Below, piece by piece: positions 25,201-36,156 of a DNA stretch of 64,000 nucleotides (positions are counted from its first letter, which is position 1; each line of letters starts with the position of its first letter). The notes beneath the pieces are model-generated. The model searched no databases and was not told where the DNA came from. It worked only from the letters and a program-made list of their open reading frames with translations. The translations under genes and the position numbers were made by a program. The DNA is from Diploscapter coronatus (taxonomy: Eukaryota; Nematoda; Chromadorea; Rhabditida; Rhabditidae): the NCBI GenBank assembly GCA_964036155.1, contig OZ038423.1:14647249-14711248 (forward strand), given 5' to 3'.

Positions 25201-27176
25201 GCATTGTGAGCGCTGCATATAGGAGAAAAGCTATGCTTCAATGTTGGAAACTTCTGAAGGCTTGAAAATTTGTGGGTATGCGTTATTGTTTCAGATCAAC
25301 TACGCAAATCTGAAGTCGATGAACGACATTTACCTGAATGCGAAAACCGGCGACGTCACGAAGAAGTACATCAACTTCTTCTGCGGACTATGCATGAGGC
25401 GATTCAGTGGAATCCCATCTTCAATCGTAGGATTTTAGTATTTAAATCAAGACAATTAACCAATCCAATATCTATGAAGCATTCTGAATGGTTGTTCGAA
25501 TTTTCAAATTCCCATGACTTTTGGCATATCAGAAATTTTGCGTGATGATCCAATCGACATACTGGGCACTTACGTCAGTTGAATAAAATATACGAGGGGT
25601 AGATCGCTTGAAATATCTGACGATTGTTTTCCCTAGGTCTGGATCCGATCCGAAAATGCAATTATTACAAATCCAACCCCGATTTATCGAATCGGGTCTG
25701 ATACAATAAGCCTGTTTTAACCCCTTTTCGAGCTAATTAGGATTCAGGGAATTTGACTTTCTCTCATGATAGTTCCTTTAATTTTAGGGAGTTTTCGACC
25801 ATATGATGTTGCACATGAAGAATGAATACGAGATGCGAGAGTACAAGTGCTACCTGTGCGATTTCACTCACGAAAAGAGGAACGAAATCATCAAGCACAC
25901 ACAGGACGTTCACAGCAAAATGGTCTTCATCAATGATGAATCGCTCAAGGTGAGAGAAATTCTCATTATACACATTATTCTTGAAAAGTTGATTACCAAT
26001 TAGTCAATATTGGATAAATTCTCCATATCATTTGACAAATTTTAAAGCGTCTTTATAGTTCAGTTCTAAATAACGCGTCATAGAATTTGACATGTACTCA
26101 GCGAAAATACATCATTAGCTTAAAAATTCCCACTAAAAATTTAATATAATCAATTAAGCGATTAATTTTACTTTAAATTTCAGGATTACAATATCGAAAA
26201 CATCAAGGCAATTTCGAAGAAGATTTTCGGCTCTCCCGACACTGCCTTCAGATTTCTGCCAACTATTTCTCAAAAGAAATTCGCAGGACATATTAAGACG
26301 ATTCCTGATTTTCGAGTAAGTTTGGATGACATTTATTTAAGTTTGAGACAACCGAATTTAATTCTGAAAAAATATTCTGCTTAGTATTTTATCTTTTTCC
26401 AAATTGTTCAATATTCAACTGCCTAATAATCATGACTGATATTACACATGCGTCCCCTCTTTTCAAAGTCGATGAAAAAGAAATGCATAAATAACACTGA
26501 ACAAAACAGTAAATCGCGTTTCTATTCATCTATTCGAAAAATGAACAGGAAGAAAATCGAAACAATCGGAAAATCGGTACAAAGCAGCGGTAAGATCAGC
26601 TAGAGCATCGATGCAATCAATTAGACCCTGCGTCTTTTCCGACTGCTGTGCGACTGCGCGGCTTGCACGAGGCCGAATTCAGAGTGGGAGAGTAACCCAC
26701 CCCACTGCTTTTATTCATTCTTTGAAAAGAGGGAGTGCAAGTGTACTATATTTGAAACACAAATTAAGATATTTTGAATTCAGAGAGAACAGCCTGAAGC
26801 CTGGCTGGACGACGTTAAGACAGAAGTGCGAGAACTGGGAGAATCATCCAAGCAGCTGAATGGCGGCAATAATAAAACCAAGAAAGAGCTTGGACAGAAA
26901 GGAAGTGATCAGTTCCTAAACTCTGCAGGAAGCAGCAATTCTGAGTTGTTCAATCGCCGGAATGACAAAGTCAAGGATGAACCTGGTGTGGAAGTGGAAG
27001 CCGATTCACTAAGTTCTCCAGGATGCAGCAACTCAGAACTTTTCACTCATCAGAACGACAAAGTCAAGGAAGAGCCGGGCTTGGAAAAGTCGCCGAAAAA
27101 AATAAAATTAAAACTGAACGATATTATGACTGAGAAAGTTAAAGTCGAGGTCGTGATCAAGAATGAACCACGTTAA
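22232..27176 (+). CDS. Modular C2H2 zinc-finger protein, plus-strand member
   Basis: The ATG at 22232 follows a perfect acceptor (ttattttcag) by seven bases, so spliced-leader trans-splicing is likely. An acidic, Ser-rich N-terminus (VFEPEFPEQFLDESKF, SSKRMKSSESSEF) leads to three modules like those of the minus-strand gene. Module 1 is FICILCDKFVFLSNVTLHA, YVCIFPDCSYTNRGS and NQVILCFGDISAAS. Module 2 is LHCRICSKFVETPITSD, YYCRRCRGYSTAYLSEITL and MIRKLSTQCYGNPNLLPQ. Module 3 is FFCGLCMRRFSGIPSSI, YKCYLCDFTHEKRNEIIKH and ISKKIFGSPDTAFRFL. The last exon (about 26783-27176) is low-complexity with an internal repeat (SNSELF...NDKVKDEPG and SNSELF...NDKVKEEPG) and several SUMO-type VKxE tetrapeptides. 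The stop codon overlaps an AATAAA, so the 3' UTR must be very short. Exon 3 reads through to an AG/gtgatt donor at 22800; the nearer gt at 22756 gives the wrong phase. It is probably a nuclear regulator and a paralogue of its divergent neighbour. Confidence 0.85.
23153..23310. repeat. Long inverted repeat in intron of plus-strand zinc-finger gene
   Basis: The left arm (about 23153-23209, ctatcgcgctcgccg...aatgagaaatg) is mirrored by the right arm (about 23253-23310, catttctcattgg...cggcgagtacgatag), with a 40-base loop. The arms match at roughly four positions in five. It is much more GC-rich than the surrounding intron. It is probably a MITE or foldback element. Confidence 0.75.
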
Positions 27177-27824
27177 TAAAGAGGAAATTTTCATTCTAGA
27201 ATATTTTGATGAGATTTGTTTTCGCAATTTATTCTTCATAAACACCATTAAAACTTATAAACTTGGTTACTTTAAAATACAGAATTGTTCTATACGAGGT
27301 ATTTGATTGTTTCTTTTTGACAATGAGAAGATTAAATCTACTCTTTAGTAATTTGGTGATGTCTGTTTGTCTGTGTCTTCAAAGTTATTGCTTGAAGTGG
27401 AATGAACAAAAATGGTTGAATATGGTATGGCTAGATGCAGAATTTTCCCGTGGTGTGCAATGTATAGGTTTTGTTTGAATTTGATCAGATAATTGAACAA
27501 TTATCCCTATTAGAAGTGATTTCTCTTTTAGTGAATCGATTTTTTTGCATTTTTATGAATGAGAAGAAACTTGAAATTTTTTCTTTAGATTACATCACTT
27601 CCTCTTCATTATATGACGAATTTGCCAGGAGATTTCAGCGAACGTAGTTAATTTTTATGTTCTAAACTTACATTCGATTTTTGCTTGATGACCGGCAAAG
27701 TCTAAATATCAGCATCCCTGCATCGTTTTCGGCGAATTGCTGTTTTCACTAGAGTCTTCTTGCAGCTATAAAACGATGCCTGCTATTTCTTCGAATCACT
27801 TTGAACAACCTATCATTTTCAACG
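27177..27824. other. Intergenic
   Basis: Contains the probable poly(A) site just after the zinc-finger stop, then AT-rich sequence up to the small secreted gene. No gene seen; an open frame near 27.26-27.48 kb is judged noise. Confidence 0.5.
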
Positions 27825-28650
27825 ATGAATCAATTCCTCGTGATTCTTGTATTAGGTAAATATAATATAAAGAATTTCGTTCTAATTTATCGTAAGTTTA
27901 GGACTGTGCTTTGTTACTAAATCATACTGCCAATATTATTATCAAAATTCTGGAAACTATGGAACTTACAATTATCCATATTCCGATGGACAGGTGAGAG
28001 TTCTGCTTATCTATTTACTCATTGATTGCAAAACATTGTTTTAGTACCACTGGTGGTTCTTTCTGAGAGATGGGAAGTTGATGCGCTACGAAAACAATGA
28101 CGGAACGAATCCATTCTCTGATCCAGAAGCCAATCGGCAGATTGGTATGACCTCTTTGTTGCAATATTAAAAACCTTGAAGCAAAAAATTGACCATGAAA
28201 CCGCCAATTCCGTTATTTTCGTGTAATTTTTTGCAGAAGGAAATTTTTATAAAAATAAAAAGGCAACCTGAAAGATACAAGACAACAAGGTGATGAAACA
28301 GTATTAGAAAAGAAGCAAATAGCAGCATTTCCCCTACCTTGTCCTATGGTATTTTGTACGTCTTGTCGCTTTGCTGTCCTGTTTTTTTTTTTAATTGCCT
28401 AAAAATCATGAAATATTAAAATTAAACAGAAGAATTTAGCGGCTCACGGAGGCATCAGCAGCTGGGGACCAGGATTCGAGCCTTATGTATGACTTTAGTA
28501 TTTATTTCCTAATTAAAATTTCAATTTCAGCCCAATCATTTGAAATATCGAGTCGAACAGTCCTACAGATATGCGTACCCAGTCATTAGGACGACTTATT
28601 ATCATTATCAACCTTACTCTGATTATTACGGCTATTGGAGAAGACGATAA
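27825..28650 (+). CDS. Small secreted Tyr-rich protein
   Basis: Exon 1 (27825-27855) joins the next exon in phase to give a signal peptide (MNQFLVILVLGLCFVTKSYC) followed at once by a Tyr-rich mature end (QYYYQNSGNYGTYNYPYSDG). Next come YHWWFFLRDGKLMRYENNDG, then NLAAHGGISSWGPGFEPY, and a final exon ending HYQPYSDYYGYWRRR with stop at 28650. The exon ending at NRQI (about 28144) is phase 1 but the exon starting NLAAHGG is phase 0. A small exon may therefore be missed, the locus may have alternative ends, or it may carry a frameshift. By composition it resembles the Tyr/Gly-rich secreted proteins at 52.35 kb and 63.05 kb. Function unknown; a cuticle, epithelial or antimicrobial-type secreted role is only a guess. 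Confidence 0.65.
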
Positions 28651-30643
28651 TTCCTATTCTTTTTGTAGGATTAGAGCTAATAAGTTTTGCAATAAATTAT
28701 TTATGAAACTTTTTATTGAATGTTCCATTTTCACTAAAGTGTCGATAATTTCGTTTTCTTAGTATTGTTTGAAAAAGTTATTACCGGAAATTTTGGTGTG
28801 CAAATAAAACGAAATTCGTACACACTTCTACGGGAACTGAGAGCAGAAATTCGTAATTTTGAGCAGGGATCGAAAAGAGGCAAGGCTTTGTTAGTTCGGA
28901 CACTCCAGTACAGGGCGAATGATGTCGAACTTTGATGCGCCAGTCATTTGACCCATATCATTTGCAGGTTTAGTCTATTTGGCCTACATTTGAGAGTCTG
29001 ATTAGGGTTGAGTACATAACATCGACGAACTTGTACAAATCATTATTGAATGTGTGAAAATGTATGAAATTTTAAAAATATTTTATAAGGAGAACGATTT
29101 TCAAATAAACAATCGGTATTAGAAAGTTTTCAAGTTACCTGGAAATTTTCTATTCATTTAAAAAATCTAGTGTCCAAGCCTTACATTTTCGGTTTCCTTG
29201 GTTTCTTTCCGTTTGCCATATTCACGCCACTTTGTCAGTGTTTGCATAGCCATGTACCCTTTTTGTGTTAGATAACAGTTATGCGGCAAAATTTGTCAAC
29301 GTATTCCCTCGAAAAGCGAAAAGATCAAATTTTTCTATTCATAATCTTCGATTCATTCTTCGCTTCGAGATTTTCTCTGAAATATTTATTCAGAAATTCT
29401 TCTATCATTTTAGTGTAATGTGAGTTTGTTCGATATTGGAAACATTCATGTCAGAATTTTTCCTTCCTTTTATCGAAAATATTTTTGTTCAGTTTCAAAT
29501 TATTTGACGCTAATTTGATCTTTTCGCTCCATAAAATTTCATTTAATTATTTATTTAATAACTGAAAATATTCTAAAATTGCAGTAAAACTTCTCCATCT
29601 TTGAAAAAGTGGTCGGAATTTTTTGAACTCTTCTAGACACAATCGATTTGTCTTGGTTTTGCCTTGGAAACCCCTTGCTCCTTCTCACTCTTTTTCTCAC
29701 GCAAAGTATTTTCAGCTTTCATCCTCTTTCGTAGTTTTCTCTAATTCTCTTTCCTTCGTCATTCGAATTTCCCCTTCACATAGCTGCCTCCAACGAACTT
29801 CCGCCTCTTCATCTTTTGTTTGTTATCTCAATTATCAATTATCTCTAAATTTCTCTTCCTTCTCGAAATTTATCTCTCATCGCGCCCAGGTTAAATCGGC
29901 TTATATGCAAATTACCAGCCATTTTCACCCACAATATCAATCATTTTTTGATTTTTCAATTCTGAACTCAACGACTATCGGGTATTTTTGCTGCGTCGAC
30001 CGATTTTCGAGAATCATACGTGAAAACGACAGCCGCTCTGATATCATTTAAATTTTATTGAAACTTCCGGATGTTTTATTTTTGAATTTAGCATTTATCT
30101 AATAATCTTTTTGTTTATTGATAAATAATACTATGATTTGTCAAGAAGTTGTATGATGAAATAATTTATCGTGATTTTGCTATGAGATTTTATCGACATT
30201 TGCAAGTCTACAACCATATCATAATCGATGGGATTATCACCTTGCTTGAGTGATTTTGGAATTCGAAAATTTGTGATATCCTTGGGAATAGATAAATAAT
30301 TTCTCCAGAGAAAAATTTGATAATGATACTTACAATTACCTTTCACATAATTTGTGAAAACGTTACATATTCAACAATTTTTTTCAAGCTATGCGAAATT
30401 CTTTAGCCAATATTTACCTAAATATAATAAAAAATTATGCCATAGATGTGATCTTTGACGATATTTTGCGATAAGATATGGATTGGTAGAAAATATTATC
30501 TAGACTATTTCACTTTGCATCTCTGTGAGATAATCTTCTACTCTTGTTATTTGAAAGTTCATCTCTAAGTCTACTCGAGCTAATTTTAAACTGCTGGTAA
30601 AGAATCATTCATCCGTCTGGTTTTATTCGGCAACTGTTTAGCA
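28651..30643. other. Intergenic, about 2 kb
   Basis: No gene recognised. 29.62-30.05 kb has a long open frame on the plus strand, but it is a pyrimidine-rich, Ser/Phe-biased tract without splice partners, so it is taken as noise. The rest is AT-rich. Confidence 0.55.
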
Positions 30644-33600
30644 ATGAAGATGTCTTCATTGCGCGAAGAAGTCTTTGAAAATCATCGCGTAATTTCTCAT
30701 CCCAGCCAATTTGACGCATCGGCTTTCAGTTCGATCAATTCGAATTCGGATGATATCATGGATTTTCCGGGTCGGAATGTCCTCGAAGAGTTCGTGTCAA
30801 CAGCCAAAACATATCCTAATGATTATTCAAATGGTGGGTTTCTGAAAGAATGGAGATTATCAGATCTTTGAAAATGACAGAAGAAAATCACGAAAGTTCA
30901 CAATTTCAGTTTAGCGAGAAATTTAGGTGTGAAAAGTTACGGTTCAATAATTCGCACGGCTTCAACAACTAGTATCGTTTTCGTGAACTGCCTAATCACA
31001 TGTATCTGCTACGGAGTGCTATACAATGTCAATACGAACGGATCTCTTGGTTTGAAAATCAGGAGATTTTTCATAAATTTCTATTTCCAGATGTTGAACG
31101 GGGAATACTCGGTCAGATGCTTGGCGGGGTAATTTTCGCAGTGTTTGCCGGTCAGCCGATGGTCATTTTGGCAACCACAACAGCCATGTCGATTTACATC
31201 GTTAGTAAGTGAAATTTTGTCTAATTAAAAAACTATTGATGGTTTCTTTTGATAGTTTGCTAAAAATTCACTTTTCTGGGACTGGAGCTTGAAAATCGGC
31301 AAAAAATAGGAATGTCTGCGAACTAGAGTGAGGTTGAATAAATCTTGGACAAGCCTGACCAAGATCTATCATCTTGAGAGAATATTTCCTTGAATTGTCT
31401 CTTCCAAGGACTTCATTTAAATATCTAAATTTTCAGTTGTACGAGGCTTCGCAGTCCACGCTGACTATCCATTTTCCAAGTTTTACTCCGCTGTCGGCGT
31501 TTCTGCGTCCGCAATTCTCTTCCTCATGAGTATTCTCGGAGCCCCCTGGTTCATGAAGTTTGCTAGAACGTAAGAAAACCTGTCTAACAGTTTAAAATTG
31601 CCCACTTTCAGTTCAACCGAAGAAACGATGCGAGTTTTCCAAAGCACCGTGCGAATTTATAACGCTCTATCGGCTATTTACTCGGGTGAGTTTGTTAGTG
31701 GAAAGAAATTTGAGTTTTCGATTTCAGCGTACAAAGTGTTCGTGCATTGTTGGGCGGGAAACGACAAAGGACCCATGCATATCAATAACCTCGGTAAAAT
31801 GTGATAATTTTAGAGAAAGCGAGACTTTTGCAAGATTAAAAAAAATGAAGATAGGTATTGTCTTAGGATCATGTACACCAACCAACACGTTGATAATCTT
31901 TGGATTAGTCCTGTCTGCCACGGCACTAGGATTCTTCTTCAACTCGCTAAGAGAATCGGAATACTTCTTATGGTTCTTCATGATTTTAAACCTTATTTTA
32001 AGACCATTTTTCTAGGAATATTCGAATTCTGATCTCAAATTACGCGATTCCACTAGCGATTCTCATTCCGACCTTCGTTGTGTTTTTCGTCATTCAGAGA
32101 GGACATGGTATGCGTTTTCATAGTTTTACTTTCAAGGATCATCACATAAATTGAGTTCTAGTCTCACGAAAAGGTCGAGAAGTAATTCCTGCAAGATTTA
32201 TTCGTTGACCATCCAAAATCTAGCTCGATTTCAGACATCGATCACAATCCTGACCTGCAATTCCACTGGATCGAGTTCTACGACCTTCCAGCTCACGCTT
32301 ATTCAATAGCGATTCCTCTCGGAATTCCGCTGGCATTTGTCATTTTTATGGATCACATCTTGGTTACCCAAAATGCAGAAAATCCCACGAACCAGTAGGA
32401 TTTTTGCCAATGATAAAACTGAAATGAAACTAATCTCTCTTATCTGATTCTATTATTTTTCCAGGTTGACGAGACACCACCGAAGGCATTGGGACTTGAC
32501 CGTGTTGTCTCTGATCAATTTTCTGCTATCCTGCTTTGGTTTACCCTGGATGACTGGGGCTATGCCAACCACGGTGCTCCAAGTCCGAGCACTCACCAAG
32601 ATCTACAAGGATAAAGTCCCAAAGAACAAGTTTGCCAGAACTTATAGCGGTCATCTGAATCCGAGCACTGAGTAATACTTTGAAAATGTACCTCTTGAGA
32701 ACCAGTTAGGTTGTTTTCGTATTACAACAACAAATAGATTCCATTTTTCTGGTATTCTTATGTCATGCTCCTATGCTCACTCCTTCCTCGAGTTTTAAAG
32801 GTGATCGGATGACGATGATACTCATTCATGTCGAAGTATCTTAGTTTTGTAATTTTGGGAAGATCACCGAGACCCGCTTGGCTGTCCTCTTTGGGCATCT
32901 GGCGATCATTCCGATGTACTTGCTGCTGACGCCCTATCTAAAGGCCATATTCTCCTTCTCTGTGGCTCATGGTAAACATTTTCAAAGGTTATGCAAATCA
33001 TTTCCATGTTTTCGTATGAAAACTCTTTCGAATTTTTAAATTTGGCAAATTTTCTGACGATTAATGTTTTGCGAGATATTCAAAAATGGAAACAAAATAT
33101 GTTGAAAATTCGTGTTTCTGAAATACAATCAAGGAAATTCCCAAAAGTGATAGTGGAGAATTTAACAAAATAGCCTTATTGACATGTTTGCAGCCTTCTT
33201 CGCTCTGATCTCGTCCCTAGCAATCGTGGGCACGCCGTTCTGGTCTCGTCTGCTGCTGCTTCTATCGGACTCTGTATGCTATAATTTGTCTTTGACGTTT
33301 GCCCCCGTGATTTAGCCCAAGCGGCGACGCTTGGATTCCCTCTTCACTCTGGTCGAATTGGTGCAGATGGTGATGCTCATCGTGGTCAGCATCTTTCCCA
33401 ATCACTGGGTCCGACTCTCCTATCCATGCATTCTCCTGGGGGTCATGGTCTTTAGGTAGGTATAGTTATTATTGTTTTTTCATAGATTTGCTCGTAATTC
33501 CTTGATTTATTGCTATCGAAACTCGACTTCGAGCAAGTCTAAAAACGAGAATCGCATTTCAATAAACCAGAATCAGATTTAATATGAGTTCAGAAATGAG

Positions 33601-33684
33601 ATTTCTCTTATTTTTAGGGAACTGATTCTTCCGAAGCTGTTGAATCAAGAAGCCTTGGATGCGCTCGACGCTCAAAGAAATTAG
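30644..33684 (+). CDS. SLC4-type bicarbonate/anion (or borate) transporter, short N-terminus
   Basis: The ATG at 30644 lies two bases after an acceptor (actgtttag), suggesting trans-splicing. Only about 65 residues precede the membrane domain. Family landmarks follow in order: GILGQMLGGVIFAVFAGQPM (the signature G...GG.iFa.F.GQP), FYSAVGVSASAILFLMS, RILISNYAIPLAILIPT, IPLAFVIFMDHILVTQN, HWDLTVLSLINFLLSCFGLP then WMTGAMPTTVLQVRALT, ETRLAVLFGHLAI, and a C-terminal WVRLSYPCILLGVMVFREL with LPKLLNQEALDALD. This matches the HCO3 cotransporter domain. The long N-terminal cytosolic domain of classical SLC4 proteins is missing, as in BOR-type relatives. The join between LNPSTE (32675) and ITETRL (about 32864) does not fit in phase with the splice sites I can see, so one small exon is probably missed. 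It should be an integral plasma-membrane transporter; the substrate cannot be inferred. Confidence 0.85.
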
Positions 33685-34075
33685 GTAATTAGAATCTTCA
33701 AGTGTTATTTTATTTTATTTTGTCATAAATAAAATGATTTGAAAACAATGTATTTTTTACTTGTACAACTATTATCAATCACATGAAAAATTAGTTGGAG
33801 GTAGTAAGATATTTTGGCTGCAAAATTCGGATATTCTATTAAATTGTCGTAGTGTTGGCATAAGACTGCGATGCAACACTTGAGCACATGCATTCAGGCA
33901 TTCCCATGCTCTTTTGCAATAATTTTTGCCATATTTCATCTCAAGAGACTAGAGAAAGAGTTGTAATCGAAAGACGATGAGAAACGAGAAGAATGAGAAC
34001 TAGGACCAGATTTGGATGAAAAACAGTAAACGATAATCATTTCTTTATTTATAATTCTAAAAATCATAATTATTA
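33685..34075. other. Convergent 3' intergenic region
   Basis: Lies between the transporter stop and the GPCR stop. An AATAAA near 33727 fits as the transporter poly(A) signal. Nothing else recognised. Confidence 0.5.
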
Positions 34076-36156
34076 CTATGAAGTCAGTTGGGTATCGTTT
34101 TTTCTTCGAAGTCGACCACAGAAGTAAACCATGCACATTTGTCTGAATCGCTTTCCGAAGAATGCATAAATCAGGATATTCGAGGCACTGAAATAATCTT
34201 TTATAAATTGATTATTAGGCTGAAAGATACCTGTTGATGCAAACTAGCAGATTAGATATTGGAACCAATGATCTTGGTAATCTCATATTGAAGGCCTCAT
34301 CGATATTTGCGATAGTAGATAGGAAATTGAATGCTATGAACGTTAATGCCGTGTAAATGACAATGAGATTTCGTCTAAATTAAAAATTTGGAATAGTTTC
34401 GATTTTATTATTTAAAATTAATATAATGCCAAATAATTGTCATACCGATTTTCTTTTTCATCGTGAGCTTGCAAGCCTTGCATAACCAAATGTGTTTGAT
34501 GTGCTTTGTGAACTTCTTTAACCACGAAGAAGTTTAGGATAATCATTATTGACCTGAAATATTAATTTCGAGAATAATTACTTTGATATAAGCCTCCATT
34601 TACCATGGAATAAGAATGACAAAAATGGTATAGGTATAAGTCATATAATATATTTGGTAGGTCAGACTAAGACTCATATTCGACATTAATAAACCACCCC
34701 GTTCGTTGTATGAATATTCGAAAAATGTAGGTATCTAAATTTGACAAATAATTATATTATTGCAAGAATTAATAAAACAAATAATTTCCACCAAACTGAC
34801 TCGGTAAATAACTGCGATACACGTCATAGAGATAAGAATGATTTTGGTTCTTCTAATTGTGCACCAAATTTTCGATTGAAATGGATATTTTATATGCAGA
34901 AATCGATCGATGGTAATTGCAGCACAGGTCCAAGCACTGCATGTTTGAGCTATCAGGAGAATTGGATATAGATATTGGATGGTAGAGAAACGAAACCGGC
35001 AGAATATGGGCACCTAGAAAAAGATACCGGGACACCAGTTAGAAAAAGACACCGATTTTCCAAATTGAAAAATAATTGGAAAAAGACACCGGTTTTTCTA
35101 ACTACGCCAAATATTAGAAAAAGATACCACCCTTTCTAAGAAATAGTATGAGAAAGCAAGAGAAGAAAAGAAAAAAACCGGTCTTTTTCTAACTGGTGTT
35201 CTGGTGTCCTGGTATCTTTTTCCATGAGCCCAGAATATGTAAGTATGTTCCTGAAATTTAACTCTAAATCTTTAGAAATAAATTTGGGAACAATTTTTAT
35301 ATTTGTCAATTTTTTGTGCATTTTCATTAATTTTGTGAAATTGGAGATAATATCGGGCGACAATATCAACAATTTTTAGGTCATTTGAATAAGAATTTCG
35401 GATTCAGCCATTTAAAATTATATTAATTGAATCAATTTTCTCTAACCTATTATAAATATAAATTATCATTCAAAGCTTACCAGTTCTCGACATTGGTTAT
35501 CTGGTATGAAAATCAGTAGACTAAACACTAGAAGAAGCAAATCAAAAATTGACATCGCTGAGAGGTAAATATTCAACGTAATTGATCTGTAATATTATTA
35601 AGAAATTTAATTATTGCAGGCGTTCGACAGATTGATCACTCTTGAAAGTTGAGATAAAAATAGTTATACGACTATCTGATCTTTGCATCGAAAGATTATA
35701 AATAACCACGCTCAGCATCGTCATTACCGATCATGAAAGTACCAAAGTTAGTAATGATTTGAAGGGGAGAAATGAAAGATGCCGAATTTAATTCTGCCAT
35801 TATTATACTCCTCGCGATACAAAGTTTGGTTAGTCGTATGCGAATTTCTATCACTAATTTTGAAAGTGATAAATTTGACAGATGACTGCAATGTATCAAA
35901 ATGGTTTTAAAAACGATTATTGTTTGATTACCTTCATTTAAAATTGAATTTTTATCACTTGATTCTCTAATTTTCGAATTATGCATTATGAAGCATTGTC
36001 TAACCTCATTTGTTTTCGAGTGAAGATGAATATGCTAATGCTAGCTGTGAAGATACCGATTAGGCAAATTATAGGTAAAATAATAACGTTAACATAATGG
36101 GATATAGGATCATAGTCCCATTCCTTTTCGTTAATCGTGAAGTCTGTTGAATTCAT
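34076..36156 (-). CDS. Rhodopsin-type peptide (FMRFamide-receptor-like) GPCR with a MITE-altered exon
   Basis: Seven exons on the minus strand, ATG at 36156, stop at 34076. The N-terminus has an N-glycosylation site (MNSTDFTINEKEWDYDPI). The helices read IILPIICLIGIFTASISIF (TM1), IYLSAMSIFDLLLLVFSLL (TM2, with the extracellular Cys in NQC), ILLIAQTCSAWTCAAITIDR (TM3 with a DRF box) and IILISMTCIAVIYR (TM4). Then come YMTYTYTIFVILIPWSIMII (TM5), NLIVIYTALTFIAFNFLSTI (TM6) and LVCINSASNILIYAFFGKRF (TM7, with NILIY in place of NPxxY, and FGKRFR after it). All examined joins are in phase. The TM3 exon is disrupted by a transposable element (35009-35230), but an acceptor in the element's end restores an in-frame start (VPIFCRFRF) for that exon. 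By family it is a neuronal G-protein-coupled receptor for a short neuropeptide; the ligand is unknown. Confidence 0.88.
35009..35230. mobile_element. MITE with 9-bp target duplication, inserted in a GPCR exon
   Basis: A 222-base element flanked by a direct 9-base repeat, cagaatatg (35000-35008 and 35231-35239). The ends are inverted: ggcacctagaaaaagatacc on the left; ggctcatggaaaaagatacc is the reverse of the right end. Several internal copies of agaaaaagayacc repeat in both orientations. A 9-base duplication fits a Mutator-like element. Removing the element and one duplication restores an uninterrupted exon reading across the site. Confidence 0.88.

Noticed and set aside
29623..30051. 142-codon plus-strand frame rich in Ser and Phe
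   Set aside because: Product of a pyrimidine-rich tract; no splice structure.
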